44,777 bases of DNA, from positions 1 to 44,777 of the forward strand of contig CADAKW010000004.1 of the NCBI GenBank assembly GCA_902788645.1, in the 5' to 3' direction. Source of the DNA: an uncultured Lachnospiraceae bacterium (lineage in GTDB: Bacteria > Bacillota > Clostridia > Lachnospirales > Lachnospiraceae). This document shows, one piece after another, positions 15,931 through 24,720 of this stretch. Numbering within the stretch: the stretch's first letter is position 1; each line of letters starts with the position of its first letter. A model generated the notes under the pieces. That model was given only the letters and a program-made list of their open reading frames with translations. It was not told the origin of the DNA and searched no databases. A program made the position numbers and the translations under genes.

Positions 15931-16878
15931 ATGAACAATAGCTATCGTTTTTTTCAGAATAAACAATGTGAATATTTCCCGTGTCATAAGGTTGAGGATG
16001 AGGAAGCATTTAACTGTCTGTTTTGTTACTGCCCGCTATATCTGCAGGAGAACTGTCTGGGGCATCCGGGTTATATTTTGAACGCAAAAGGCCGGAAGAT
16101 CAAGGATTGTAGTGGATGCACGGTGGTACACCGCCCCGATATGTATGATAAGGTATTGCAAAAGCTGGGACAGCAGGAGGATGAGATATCTATCAATATA
16201 TGGAATCTGCGGGAACAGATATGGGACAGAATGGCGCAGATTGCATCATGGGAGCAGATGGAGCCGGAGATGCACAGGCAGCACAGGGCGACGGCGATCA
16301 GCTGCATCACAGATATCTTGCAAAAGCATAAATATCTGTATCGTCTGAATGTATTGATACAGCCCTTTGACAAGGAGTGTGTCCGGGAAGATCATTTTGT
16401 ATTTGGGAGACAGGAGATATCCTGCAGTGTATTGGAGCGCATCGAGCGCAGTCAGATCGAAACGGGATATTTGTATACATTTCATGCGCCAATGTTTGAA
16501 ATGGAGGAAACAGATTCCCTGCTGACCCAGTATTATCTGGAGATTTTTCAGATTGCCTGCATGGATGTGGTCAGAGAGTGGATCCGGGAGTATCTGGAGA
16601 GAAAGCACAGCGTTATGAGCAGACACTACTGCAGTCCATCCTTTGGACCGGGATTTTATGGGATGGAGCTTACAGCGGTGCCAAAGCTTCTGGGGCTGAT
16701 GGATGCAGAGAAGCTTGGCATCCGGTGGAGTGATGAAAAGATGGATCCTGTAATGAGCATTGTGGGGATCTATCTGGTCAGCAGAGAAGATATTCTTTCG
16801 GATTGTGGAGACTGTGTCAGCTGTATCGGAGGGAAAGATGGCTGCCGGTTCTGTGCCAATTATCAGAAAAAGCGTTAA
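15931..16878 (+). CDS. cysteine-rich small domain fused to a MetH-activation-like domain
   Basis: The 315-residue protein has two parts. Residues 1-75 are a cysteine-rich small domain (FFQNKQCEYFPCHKVEDEE, FNCLFCYCPLY, IKDCSGCTVVHRP) with seven or more Cys that probably bind metal or a cluster. The C-terminal part resembles the reactivation domain of cobalamin-dependent methionine synthase (FGPGFYGMELTAVPKLLGLM, MDPVMSIVGIYLVSRED) and ends in another Cys cluster (CGDCVSCIGGKDGCRFC). The combination suggests a corrinoid-related redox or reactivation role, which is inference. AAAGGAG precedes the ATG. It is coupled to the CYTH gene. Confidence 0.7.
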   Translation: MNNSYRFFQNKQCEYFPCHKVEDEEAFNCLFCYCPLYLQENCLGHPGYILNAKGRKIKDCSGCTVVHRPDMYDKVLQKLGQQEDEISINIWNLREQIWDRMAQIASWEQMEPEMHRQHRATAISCITDILQKHKYLYRLNVLIQPFDKECVREDHFVFGRQEISCSVLERIERSQIETGYLYTFHAPMFEMEETDSLLTQYYLEIFQIACMDVVREWIREYLERKHSVMSRHYCSPSFGPGFYGMELTAVPKLLGLMDAEKLGIRWSDEKMDPVMSIVGIYLVSREDILSDCGDCVSCIGGKDGCRFCANYQKKR

Positions 16879-16994
16879 ATGTTGCCAAAGTAATCTGATT
16901 CATGATAGAATAACCATTTGGACATACAAGATGTAAAGAGATAAATGCTCCCAAATAAGTTTGTGAGCCCAGTGGAAAGGAATGGAAGGTTATT

Positions 16995-18383
16995 ATGAAT
17001 GAAAATCAGAATTCTACCCCTGTTACAGAAAATAAAATGGGGACGATGCCGATTGGAAAATTGGTCTTTAATATGTCACTGCCCATGATGGTTTCCATGC
17101 TGGTACAGGCACTGTACAACATTGTGGACAGTATTTTTGTGGCAAAGCTTTCGGAAAATGCATTGACAGCAGTTTCTCTGGCATTTCCGCTCCAGACGCT
17201 TTTGATCGCTGTGGGAGCAGGTACCGGAGTTGGTATGAATGCATTGGTTTCACGATCTCTGGGAGAGAAGGATCAGAAGCGGGCGAACCGGATTGCAAGC
17301 AATGGTGCATTTATTTATATGCTGAGCTATATTTTATTCCTGATCCTCGGATTTACCGTGGTGAGACCGTTTTATGCCAGTCAGACAGGCAGTGCGGATC
17401 CGGAGATCATGACCATGGGAATTGAGTATCTCAGTACGGTAATGATCTTTTCCTTTGGATTATTTACACAGTTTTTCTTTGAACGTCTGCTGACTTCTAC
17501 GGGAAAGACCATCTTTAGCATGACTTCCCAGCTGACAGGAGCTGTCACCAATATCATCCTGGATCCGATCCTGATCTTTGGTCTGTGCGGTGCCCCGAAA
17601 ATGGGTGTGACCGGTGCTGCCGTTGCTACTGTCATCGGACAGTGTGTTGCCGGGGTCGTAGCAGGGACATGTCATCATAAGTTTAACCATGAGGTCAATG
17701 TGGAGCTGAAGGGCTTCCGGCCGGACGAAAAGATCATCGGAAATATTTATGCTGTCGGGATTCCGTCCATTATTATGCAGTCCATCGGTTCCATCATGAC
17801 ATATTGTATGAACCGGATCCTGATTGATTTTTCTGCTACGGCAACGGCAGTATTTGGTGTATATTTCAAGCTGCAGAGCTTTTTCTTTATGCCGGTGTTC
17901 GGGCTGAACAACGGTATTACTCCGATCATTGCATACAATTATGGCGCACAGAAGAGAAAGCGGATGATCCATACCATCAAGCTCAGCATGACAGTTGCAT
18001 TTTGTCTGACCTTTATCGGATTCCTGCTGTTTGAGACGATCCCGCAGACACTTTTGGGACTGTTCAGTGCCTCCGATAATCTGCTGGCGATCGGTGTGCC
18101 GGCGCTCCGGATCATTGGCTTTCATTATCTGATCGCATGGTTCTGTATTATTGCCGGTACGGTATTCCAGGCTCTCGGCAAAGCAGTGTTCAGTATGATC
18201 GTATCCATCATGCGTCAGTTATTTGTGCTGATACCTGCGGCATACATTCTGGCAAAGATCGGAGGACTTCATATGGTATGGTGGTCCTTCCCGATCGCAG
18301 AGCTCATATCCTTTGCGGTATCTTTGACATTCCTGATCCGGATCTATCGTACGATTATTAAAAAGATTCCGGATGAGGCATAA
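16995..18383 (+). CDS. MATE family efflux transporter
   Basis: The 462-residue protein has twelve predicted membrane helices in two similar halves, with MATE features: MSLPMMVSMLVQALYNIVDS near the start, GAGTGVGMNALVSRSLGEKD, and FGLNNGITPIIAYNYGAQKR at the start of the second half. It should export cationic compounds or drugs using an Na+ or H+ gradient; the substrate is not predictable. GGAAGG lies 7 bases before the ATG. It appears monocistronic, with 116 bases before it and a convergent CobW gene after it. Confidence 0.95.
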   Translation: MNENQNSTPVTENKMGTMPIGKLVFNMSLPMMVSMLVQALYNIVDSIFVAKLSENALTAVSLAFPLQTLLIAVGAGTGVGMNALVSRSLGEKDQKRANRIASNGAFIYMLSYILFLILGFTVVRPFYASQTGSADPEIMTMGIEYLSTVMIFSFGLFTQFFFERLLTSTGKTIFSMTSQLTGAVTNIILDPILIFGLCGAPKMGVTGAAVATVIGQCVAGVVAGTCHHKFNHEVNVELKGFRPDEKIIGNIYAVGIPSIIMQSIGSIMTYCMNRILIDFSATATAVFGVYFKLQSFFFMPVFGLNNGITPIIAYNYGAQKRKRMIHTIKLSMTVAFCLTFIGFLLFETIPQTLLGLFSASDNLLAIGVPALRIIGFHYLIAWFCIIAGTVFQALGKAVFSMIVSIMRQLFVLIPAAYILAKIGGLHMVWWSFPIAELISFAVSLTFLIRIYRTIIKKIPDEA

Positions 18384-18488
18384 ATGCACATTTGTCCAAG
18401 CCGTTGGATTTTGATAAGGTTTATGAAACGATTGATGAATATGGTGTATACAGATAAGAACAATCGAAAAGATGGATAAGTCAAAGTA

Positions 18489-19433
18489 TTATGGCTTTGA
18501 CTTTCCCCAGTAGTTTTCAATGACTTCCTGATGCAGTCCCTCGCCGATCACAATGAGGATTGCCTGACCGTTTGGAATCGAATGGATCTCTGTTTTCTGG
18601 TGGGTTGCATTGACAGCGATCCAGGTATTGTCCGGAAGCTTTTGAAAACCTTTGATACGAAAGACCTTGCCGCAGGCAGGGTCTTTTAATATTTGCGCAC
18701 AGGACTCCCGCAGAAACTTCTCGGTAAACTCCATATTCATAAAATAGAGACTGTCATATGTCTTTTTTTCATCCATCCAAAGCTTGCGGTAATCGGCGGA
18801 ATGATAGCCGGAGTTCATGATCTTCTCAAAGTCAGCAGGAACCAGTTCGTCCCAGTCCTTTTGCAGCACAAGCTGGCCGGATGGAGCAGGACACTGCAGG
18901 TCGTCCAGCAGATCGGAGACATACCGGATTGTGGAGGAAAGACCGGACGCATCAGTTTCCTGCACATGGCTGTAAAGGATCGTGCCTGCCTGTGCTGCCT
19001 GGGAGGCAAGGAGAAAGCGGGAGGATTCGGAGAGCACGGTATCCAGGTTGGCATCAATAATGGTGATCACATTTCCAATCTCGTACCAGCGGTCCAGCGG
19101 ATCCTCGTGCAGTGCATCAAAGAATTCATCCATATCAAAGATACCGGAGGGTTCTACCAAAACCCGGTCGTAGCCGCACATCCCCATAGCGATGAGCTTT
19201 GTTTTGAAACGACGTCTGTGACAGTCGGCGTCGCAGCCTCCTGCTACCATTTCCAGGGTGCAGTGATCTCCGAGAATATCTTGAAGCAGCATGGCATCCA
19301 CGTTGACAGCTCCGAAATCATTTTCCAGTATACCGATATTTTTGCCCTGATCCATGAGATATTGGGCGTATTTCCTGATGAAAGTCGTTTTGCCGGATCC
19401 TAAAAATCCTGTGATCAGATCAATAGAAATCAT
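18489..19433 (-). CDS. CobW/G3E-type GTP-binding protein
   Basis: The 314-residue protein starts ISIDLITGFLGSGKTTFIRK with a P-loop at residues 8-16, carries a VEPSGI switch and IDAN, and has a divergent C-terminal CobW-like domain. These COG0523 GTPases insert or deliver metals such as Zn, Co or Ni. The usual metal-binding GGCxCC motif is altered here to GGCDADC, so metal preference is open. The start at 19433 is chosen because GGGAGG lies before it and the family begins there; the reading frame extends 47 codons further upstream but those residues are not family-like. The stop overlaps a short inverted repeat AAGTCAAAG/CTTTGACTT (18478-18504). Confidence 0.82.
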   Translation of the reverse strand: MISIDLITGFLGSGKTTFIRKYAQYLMDQGKNIGILENDFGAVNVDAMLLQDILGDHCTLEMVAGGCDADCHRRRFKTKLIAMGMCGYDRVLVEPSGIFDMDEFFDALHEDPLDRWYEIGNVITIIDANLDTVLSESSRFLLASQAAQAGTILYSHVQETDASGLSSTIRYVSDLLDDLQCPAPSGQLVLQKDWDELVPADFEKIMNSGYHSADYRKLWMDEKKTYDSLYFMNMEFTEKFLRESCAQILKDPACGKVFRIKGFQKLPDNTWIAVNATHQKTEIHSIPNGQAILIVIGEGLHQEVIENYWGKSKP

Positions 19434-19474
19434 GTACAATCCTCCCTTTGCTGTGTAATAGCGATTTATTTTGT

Positions 19475-19505
19475 GTGCATAAGAATATTTATGTTTATTT
19501 TGCAC
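19475..19505. promoter_or_regulatory. imperfect palindrome before the CobW gene
   Basis: GTGCATAAGAATA and its imperfect complement ending TTATTTTGCAC form a 31-base A/T-rich palindrome 42 bases upstream of the CobW start. The size suits a metalloregulator operator, but no known box is recognised. Confidence 0.3.
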
Positions 19506-19585
19506 AGAAACCTGTCTTTTCACGCTAGAGTTTATCACACATATCATAAAAATACAAAATATAAAAAGAATCACAGTGAAACTGC

Positions 19586-19614
19586 TTGTCTCATTATGGA
19601 AATACGTTTATAAT
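19586..19614 (+). promoter_or_regulatory. promoter for the HD-GYP sensor gene
   Basis: TTGTCT at 19586-19591 and a perfect TATAAT at 19609-19614 are separated by 17 bases, 45 bases before ATG 19659. Confidence 0.65.
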
Positions 19615-19658
19615 TAATGTAGCACAAAGGAGAAATCCGGACATCAGGAAAGAGAGGT

Positions 19659-22600
19659 ATGAAAATGCAGCACAGGAAGGGTTATCAGATCAGTCTGTTT
19701 GTCATAGGATGTATTCTGATAAATTGCATTGGTAAATGGATTGCAGCAGCTTGGCAGCTTCCGTTGTGGATGGATTCTTTTGGAACCGTATGCAGTGCGT
19801 ATGCTCTGGGACCGTTTTGCGGAGCAGTTGTGGGAGCGGCAGCTAATGTGATCTATGGATTTTATCATAAAGCGTCATATATTTATGCGCTGACCAACAT
19901 TGCGGTGGGGATATTGACCGGTTATTATGCGGCAAAGGGATATCTGAAGGATCTTTTTAAGACTATGTCCTTAAGCTTTCTGATCACACTGCTTTCAGTG
20001 GGGGTATCTGTCCCGCTCAACTATGTGTTTTCCGGTGGAAGGACCGGCAATATCTGGGGAGACGGCGTGATCGATCTGCTGGGACAGATGGGACTTCATT
20101 CCTGGATGCGCGGTGTGATCGGCGAGTTTTATGTTGTTTTTCTGGATAAGGTCGTCACTCTTGTGGCGTTTTATGCAGGACTGCGTCTGTGGCACCGGTA
20201 TAAAACGCATCCGGATAAAGAAAATGCCGGCAGGATCAATCCCAATCACATCAAGACGGGGAGTATCGTTCTACTGATGATTCTGGGTTCCATGCTGTCA
20301 GGACCGGTGGTTGTTTCTGCACAGGACACAGCTCATTCTTACAATATGTACGTGCAGACGATCTATAATGACAATAACGGACTGCCCGGCGGCAAGGCAA
20401 ACGATATTGCCCAGACCAAGGATGGTATCCTGTGGATCGGAACATATGGCGGGCTTTACCGGTATAACGGAAGCCGTTTTCAGTGGATGGATCATTATGA
20501 GTCTGTCAAGAATGTCAATTGTCTGTTTACGGATGAGGCGGGCAGACTGTGGATTGGCACCAATGACAGTGGAGTGTCCATCTGCATCAATGAGGAGATA
20601 TCCAATGTAGTGGATTCTTCCCAGGGGCTTCCGGCGGATTCGGTGCGCTGTATTACAGAATGTTCCGATGGCACCTTTTATGTGGGAACCTCCGATGCCC
20701 TTGCAATTGTTTCTCTGTCCGGTGGTCTGGCAGTCAGTGATATTGTTTCGGAGATCACTTATACGAAAAGTCTGTCGGCGGATCAGCAGGATCATGTGGC
20801 TGCGGTAACGGATGAAGGAAGTCTTTATCTGCTATCCAAGGGAAAAGTAATACAGCATCTGCAGAGGAAAACATATCAGGAGGCATATTCCTGCTGTATG
20901 TTTGATGATCAGGGCAGATTGTATGTGGGGAGAACGGATAACCGCATTGAGATATATCAGCTCAGGGGAGAAAAGCTAAAGAAGCTTCGGACTGTCTCCT
21001 GTGGTGCGCTTGTAAATATTAAATCCCTTCATAAGTCAGAGGATCGGGAAATCTTTATCTGTGCGGATAACGGTGCGGGCTTTCTGGATGAAGCAGGGAC
21101 ATATCAAAGCGTAAATACCAACAAATTTAACAGTTCCATTGATCATATGCTTATTGATTATCAGGGCAATCTCTGGTTTACCTCTTCCCGGCTGGGACTG
21201 CTCCGGATGTGTAAATCTGTTTTTACCGAGATATTTACAGAGACGGGACTGGAGAAGGATGTTGTCAACACCGTGATACGGTGGAAGGGCGATGTATACT
21301 TTGGAACGGACAGTGGTCTGAAGGTTGTGGATGGTGCCATGACCGGATCAAAAGACAATGATCTGTCCCGAAGGCTAAAGGGAATCCGGGTACGCTGTCT
21401 CATGGAGGATGGCAGGGGCTGTCTCTGGGTATGTACCTCCGGAGCGGGCGTCTGGAAAGTATCGGAGGATGGCACGATACGCGTTTATTCCGAAAAAGAC
21501 GGCCTTTTGGGAGATAAATTTCGTACAGCATTGGAATTAAAGGATGGAACGATTGCTCTGGCAGGGGATCTGGGGATTTCCTTTGTACAGAACGGAAAGA
21601 TATCCGGGAATATCGGAGCATCCGACGGTCTGCCAAATCCTAAGGTGTTATGCATGCTTCAGCAGAAGGATGGGACACTTCTTGCGGGGACAGACGGAAA
21701 CGGTATTGCTGTGATCCGTGATGGTAAAGTGCAAAGCCGCTACAAAAAGACCGATGGTTTAAGCTCCGAAGTGATCCTGCGCATGGTGGAGGATACGGAC
21801 AATGGAGGTATGTTTGTGGTTACCAGCAACAGCCTCTGTTTTATGAAGGATGATAAGATTCGTATATTGGATAATTTCCCATATTACAATAACTACGATA
21901 TTGTAGAAGGAAAAAAGGGAGAGGTTTTTGTACTCAGCTCCGCAGGAATTTATGTCGTGGACAAAAAGAAGCTGGAACAGGGGAAAAAGCTGGATTATGA
22001 TCTGTTGAATGCCACCAAAGGTCTGCAGGAATCCCTGACTCCGAATGCATGGAATTATATTGACGAAAAAGATAATTTATATTTGTCCGGTGGCTTCGGC
22101 GCTGTATATATGAATATGAATGATTATAATTCCCACAACTTTTCTTATCGTATGCTGATGAAGTCCATTAAAATGGATGGAGAAACCTCTTATGTGGAGC
22201 GTGGGGAACCGTTTCATATTTCAAGAGGTGTAAATCGTGTGGAGATCATACCGGAGGTGGTCAATTATTCCATTAATGATCCTTATGTCCGGGTGTGGCT
22301 GGAGGGTTATGACAAAGAGCCGACGATCCTGCCGCAGAGTGAACTCAAAAATATCGTCTACACCAATCTGCCTACGGGAGAATATGTTTTCCATATGGCG
22401 GTATATGATCATCAGAAGACGAAGGTGATCGAGGAAAGCACCTATCAGATCATCAAGGATAAGGAAATTTATGACCACTGGTGGTTTTACGTATACTATG
22501 GTATTGTACTGGTGCTTGCAATCGTCTATCTGACCTGGCTCATTGTCCGGACACAGATCCAGAAAAAGCTCAATCTCCAGAAGAAGGAGTTAGAGCTTGC

Positions 22601-23210
22601 CCGTAACCAGATCCAGATGGGTAATGAAACCATTATTACCATTGCAAGAACGGTGGATGCCAAGGATGAAAACACCAGTCAGCATTCCCAGAGAGTATCG
22701 GAATATTCTGTGATGATCGCAGAAAAGCTGGGATACAGTAAAGAGGATCAGGAGGTGCTTCGCAAAACAGCACTTCTTCACGACATTGGAAAGATCGCCA
22801 TACCGGATCGTATCCTGAATAAAGCGGGACGCCTGACGGATGAAGAGTATGGCATTATGAAGTCCCATGTACTCCGGGGCGCAGAGATATTAAAGAACTT
22901 TACCTTTATTGAACATGTAGATGAGGGGGCTCTTTATCATCATGAGCGGTACGATGGAAGGGGATACGTCAATGGTCTGAAGGGAGAGGAGATTCCATTG
23001 AATGCCCGGATCATCGGAATTGCTGATGCATTTGATGCCATGACAGCCAATCGTGTATACCGTAAGAAGCTTGATCTGGATTTTGTACTGGAGGAGCTGC
23101 GGAAAGGAAGAGGGACACAGTTTGATCCGCAATTGGTAGATATCATGCTGGGACTTTTGGAGGACGGAACCATTGATGTAGAGAGACTTTACGGAACAGG
23201 CGGACAATGA
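19659..23210 (+). CDS. multi-domain sensor: ECF S-component-like membrane domain, beta-propeller, Y_Y_Y and HD-GYP phosphodiesterase
   Basis: The 1183-residue protein has five parts. Residues 1-190 form about six membrane helices resembling ECF-transporter S-components (WMDSFGTVCSAYALGPFCG, then AVVGAAANVIYGF). Residues 198-222 look like an internal signal peptide ending VVVSAQD. From about 225 to 830 come propeller blades with repeated WIGT, LWVCTSG and LAGTDGNG motifs, followed by a Y_Y_Y-like domain (about 840-935). A membrane helix (about 942-965) leads to a cytoplasmic HD-GYP domain with LLHDIGKIAIPD near 1040, HHERYDGRGYVNGL near 1094 and IADAFDAMTANR. HD-GYP enzymes degrade c-di-GMP; here the namesake GYP reads GYV. 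Extracellular ligand sensing is inferred. A BMP-type protein follows directly. Confidence 0.85.
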   Translation: MKMQHRKGYQISLFVIGCILINCIGKWIAAAWQLPLWMDSFGTVCSAYALGPFCGAVVGAAANVIYGFYHKASYIYALTNIAVGILTGYYAAKGYLKDLFKTMSLSFLITLLSVGVSVPLNYVFSGGRTGNIWGDGVIDLLGQMGLHSWMRGVIGEFYVVFLDKVVTLVAFYAGLRLWHRYKTHPDKENAGRINPNHIKTGSIVLLMILGSMLSGPVVVSAQDTAHSYNMYVQTIYNDNNGLPGGKANDIAQTKDGILWIGTYGGLYRYNGSRFQWMDHYESVKNVNCLFTDEAGRLWIGTNDSGVSICINEEISNVVDSSQGLPADSVRCITECSDGTFYVGTSDALAIVSLSGGLAVSDIVSEITYTKSLSADQQDHVAAVTDEGSLYLLSKGKVIQHLQRKTYQEAYSCCMFDDQGRLYVGRTDNRIEIYQLRGEKLKKLRTVSCGALVNIKSLHKSEDREIFICADNGAGFLDEAGTYQSVNTNKFNSSIDHMLIDYQGNLWFTSSRLGLLRMCKSVFTEIFTETGLEKDVVNTVIRWKGDVYFGTDSGLKVVDGAMTGSKDNDLSRRLKGIRVRCLMEDGRGCLWVCTSGAGVWKVSEDGTIRVYSEKDGLLGDKFRTALELKDGTIALAGDLGISFVQNGKISGNIGASDGLPNPKVLCMLQQKDGTLLAGTDGNGIAVIRDGKVQSRYKKTDGLSSEVILRMVEDTDNGGMFVVTSNSLCFMKDDKIRILDNFPYYNNYDIVEGKKGEVFVLSSAGIYVVDKKKLEQGKKLDYDLLNATKGLQESLTPNAWNYIDEKDNLYLSGGFGAVYMNMNDYNSHNFSYRMLMKSIKMDGETSYVERGEPFHISRGVNRVEIIPEVVNYSINDPYVRVWLEGYDKEPTILPQSELKNIVYTNLPTGEYVFHMAVYDHQKTKVIEESTYQIIKDKEIYDHWWFYVYYGIVLVLAIVYLTWLIVRTQIQKKLNLQKKELELARNQIQMGNETIITIARTVDAKDENTSQHSQRVSEYSVMIAEKLGYSKEDQEVLRKTALLHDIGKIAIPDRILNKAGRLTDEEYGIMKSHVLRGAEILKNFTFIEHVDEGALYHHERYDGRGYVNGLKGEEIPLNARIIGIADAFDAMTANRVYRKKLDLDFVLEELRKGRGTQFDPQLVDIMLGLLEDGTIDVERLYGTGGQ

Positions 23211-23293
23211 TCTCCACAGAGCAGATATCATACACTCTGCAGAGATTGTGCATGGAGGCAGAGATCTGTGGGCTGAGAAAGGAAAGGATTACG

Positions 23294-24490
23294 ATGAAAA
23301 GAATATATATCATAACCATCAGCAGTGCCTTGTTTGTGATACTGGCAGCATTTGGTCTGCATCTGCTGACGAAGGATGACGGGGAGCAGCGTACCATTAC
23401 GGCGGGCTTTGTCTATGTGGGGGATACCAGCACTGCCTATACCGGCAATTTCGTCAAAGCGCAGAAGGCAGTAGAAAAGAAATACGGCGACAGAGTACGG
23501 ACCATTGCCCGGTTTAATGTTACCGAGGGAAGTGAGGACGGTATTTTGAAGGAGCTGGTGGAGGAAGGCTGTGACATTATCTTTACCACAAGCTTTGGAT
23601 TTGGAGAAAAGGCAAAGCAGTGGGCAGCGAAATATCCCAAGGTGCAGTTCTGTCAGTCCACCTGTTCCAATGCCAACGAGGAACCAAAGCTTTCCAACTA
23701 TCATACCTATATGGGAGCTATTTATCAGGGACGTTACATTTCCGGAGTGGCTGCGGGGATGAAACTGAAGCAGTTGATCGAGGAGGGGACCATCACGGAG
23801 GATCAGGCGAAGGTGGGATATGTAGGTGCCTATCCTTATGCAGAGGTGATCTCCGGATACACTGCATTTTTCCTGGGGGTAAGGTCGGTTGTACCATCAG
23901 CGGAGATGACGGTAAAATATACCAATACATGGGGAAGCTATGCATTGGAAAAGAAATATGCGACACAATTGATCAACGAGGGCTGTGTGATCATTTCCCA
24001 GCATTCGGATACTACAGGGCCGGCAGTGGCCTGTGAAGAGGTCAAGGGAAAGCATGTGGTATATCATGTGGGCTATAACCAGAGTATGGCGGATGTTGCC
24101 CCGACCACTTATCTGACCGGATGCCGGATCAACTGGGAGCCGTATATATCTGCAGCGGTGGAAGCGGTATTGTCTGAGAAGGATATTGAAAGCACACTGG
24201 ATGCAAATATCACTGGAAACGATGCGGGATCCGGTTTTGACCAGAGCTGGGTACAGATGCTGGAGGTGAATGAGCTGATCGCGGCACCGGGCACCAAAGA
24301 GGAGATTGAAAAACTGATCGGCCGCTTTAAAAAGAAAGAGATCAATGTATTTCAGGGAGATTATACCGGTGTGGATCCGGATGACCCGAAGGATGTGATC
24401 TCTCTGGAAAAGGCATATCATGAAAATGAGAAGAGCTCCGCGCCGACATTTCATTATGTACTACAGGATGTGATCCATGTAGAAGAATAA
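23294..24490 (+). CDS. BMP family (nucleoside-binding type) extracellular protein
   Basis: The 398-residue product begins with a basic start and hydrophobic segment (MKRIYIITISSALFVILAAF) lacking a lipobox Cys, so it is probably membrane-anchored or secreted. It then shows the Bmp/PnrA fold: ITAGFVYVGDTSTAYTGNF, CDIIFTTSFGFGEKA, HTYMGAIYQGRYISGVAAGM and KVGYVGAYPYAEVISGYTAF. BMP proteins bind purine nucleosides and related ligands for ABC uptake, but no permease or ATPase lies nearby. GGAAAGGA lies 5 bases before ATG 23294; an alternative in-frame ATG at 23207 overlaps the HD-GYP stop as ATGA. Position suggests it presents a ligand to the sensor encoded before it. Confidence 0.85.
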   Translation: MKRIYIITISSALFVILAAFGLHLLTKDDGEQRTITAGFVYVGDTSTAYTGNFVKAQKAVEKKYGDRVRTIARFNVTEGSEDGILKELVEEGCDIIFTTSFGFGEKAKQWAAKYPKVQFCQSTCSNANEEPKLSNYHTYMGAIYQGRYISGVAAGMKLKQLIEEGTITEDQAKVGYVGAYPYAEVISGYTAFFLGVRSVVPSAEMTVKYTNTWGSYALEKKYATQLINEGCVIISQHSDTTGPAVACEEVKGKHVVYHVGYNQSMADVAPTTYLTGCRINWEPYISAAVEAVLSEKDIESTLDANITGNDAGSGFDQSWVQMLEVNELIAAPGTKEEIEKLIGRFKKKEINVFQGDYTGVDPDDPKDVISLEKAYHENEKSSAPTFHYVLQDVIHVEE

Positions 24491-24527
24491 TGATCGGTGC
24501 AGAAGAAGCGTAAAAGGAAAGGAAAAT

Positions 24528-24556
24528 TTGCAAATCGTCGGATAGTATGATAAAAT
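24528..24556 (+). promoter_or_regulatory. promoter of the riboswitch-controlled GGDEF gene
   Basis: TTGCAA at 24528-24533 and TAAAAT at 24551-24556 are 17 bases apart. Transcription from about 24563 would give a leader of roughly 158 bases holding the riboswitch and terminator. Confidence 0.55.
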
Positions 24557-24579
24557 AAATTATTGATTGTGTTACGAAG

Positions 24580-24656
24580 TGAATAAAGATGGGCAAAGCA
24601 GCCGAAAGGCTGTGACGCAAAGCTATAGGACCTGTAAAATGGTAGCCAGTTGCAAG
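24580..24656 (+). promoter_or_regulatory. c-di-GMP-I (GEMM-I) riboswitch aptamer
   Basis: All core elements are present in order: GGGCAAA at 24591-24597; the P2 hairpin GCAGCC-GAAA-GGCTGT at 24598-24613 with its GNRA tetraloop; the invariant GACGCAAAGC at 24614-24623; and a P3 stem closed by GCTA 24622-24625 and TAGC 24643-24646, followed by CAGTTGC. This matches the GEMM-I consensus. The GGG before CAAA fits the c-di-GMP rather than the cGAMP-selective variant, though I cannot fold it. The outer P1 pairing is not clear. A terminator follows 1 base later and the downstream gene encodes a GGDEF protein. Confidence 0.88.
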
Positions 24657-24657
24657 A

Positions 24658-24693
24658 AAAAAGCATTACGGTTATGTTTGTAATGCTTTTTGT
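24658..24693 (+). terminator. riboswitch-associated terminator
   Basis: AAAAAGCATTAC at 24658-24669 pairs perfectly with GTAATGCTTTTT at 24680-24691 around a 10-base loop, with the T run at the 3' side of the stem. It follows the aptamer at once and lies 29 bases before the GGDEF start, as expected for transcription control. Confidence 0.85.
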
Positions 24694-24720
24694 GGTTTAT
24701 ATAGATATGAGGTTTGGAGC

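Noticed and set aside
18478..18504. AAGTCAAAG/CTTTGACTT as a terminator for the CobW or MATE gene
   Set aside because: It overlaps the CobW stop codon and has no T tail on either strand.
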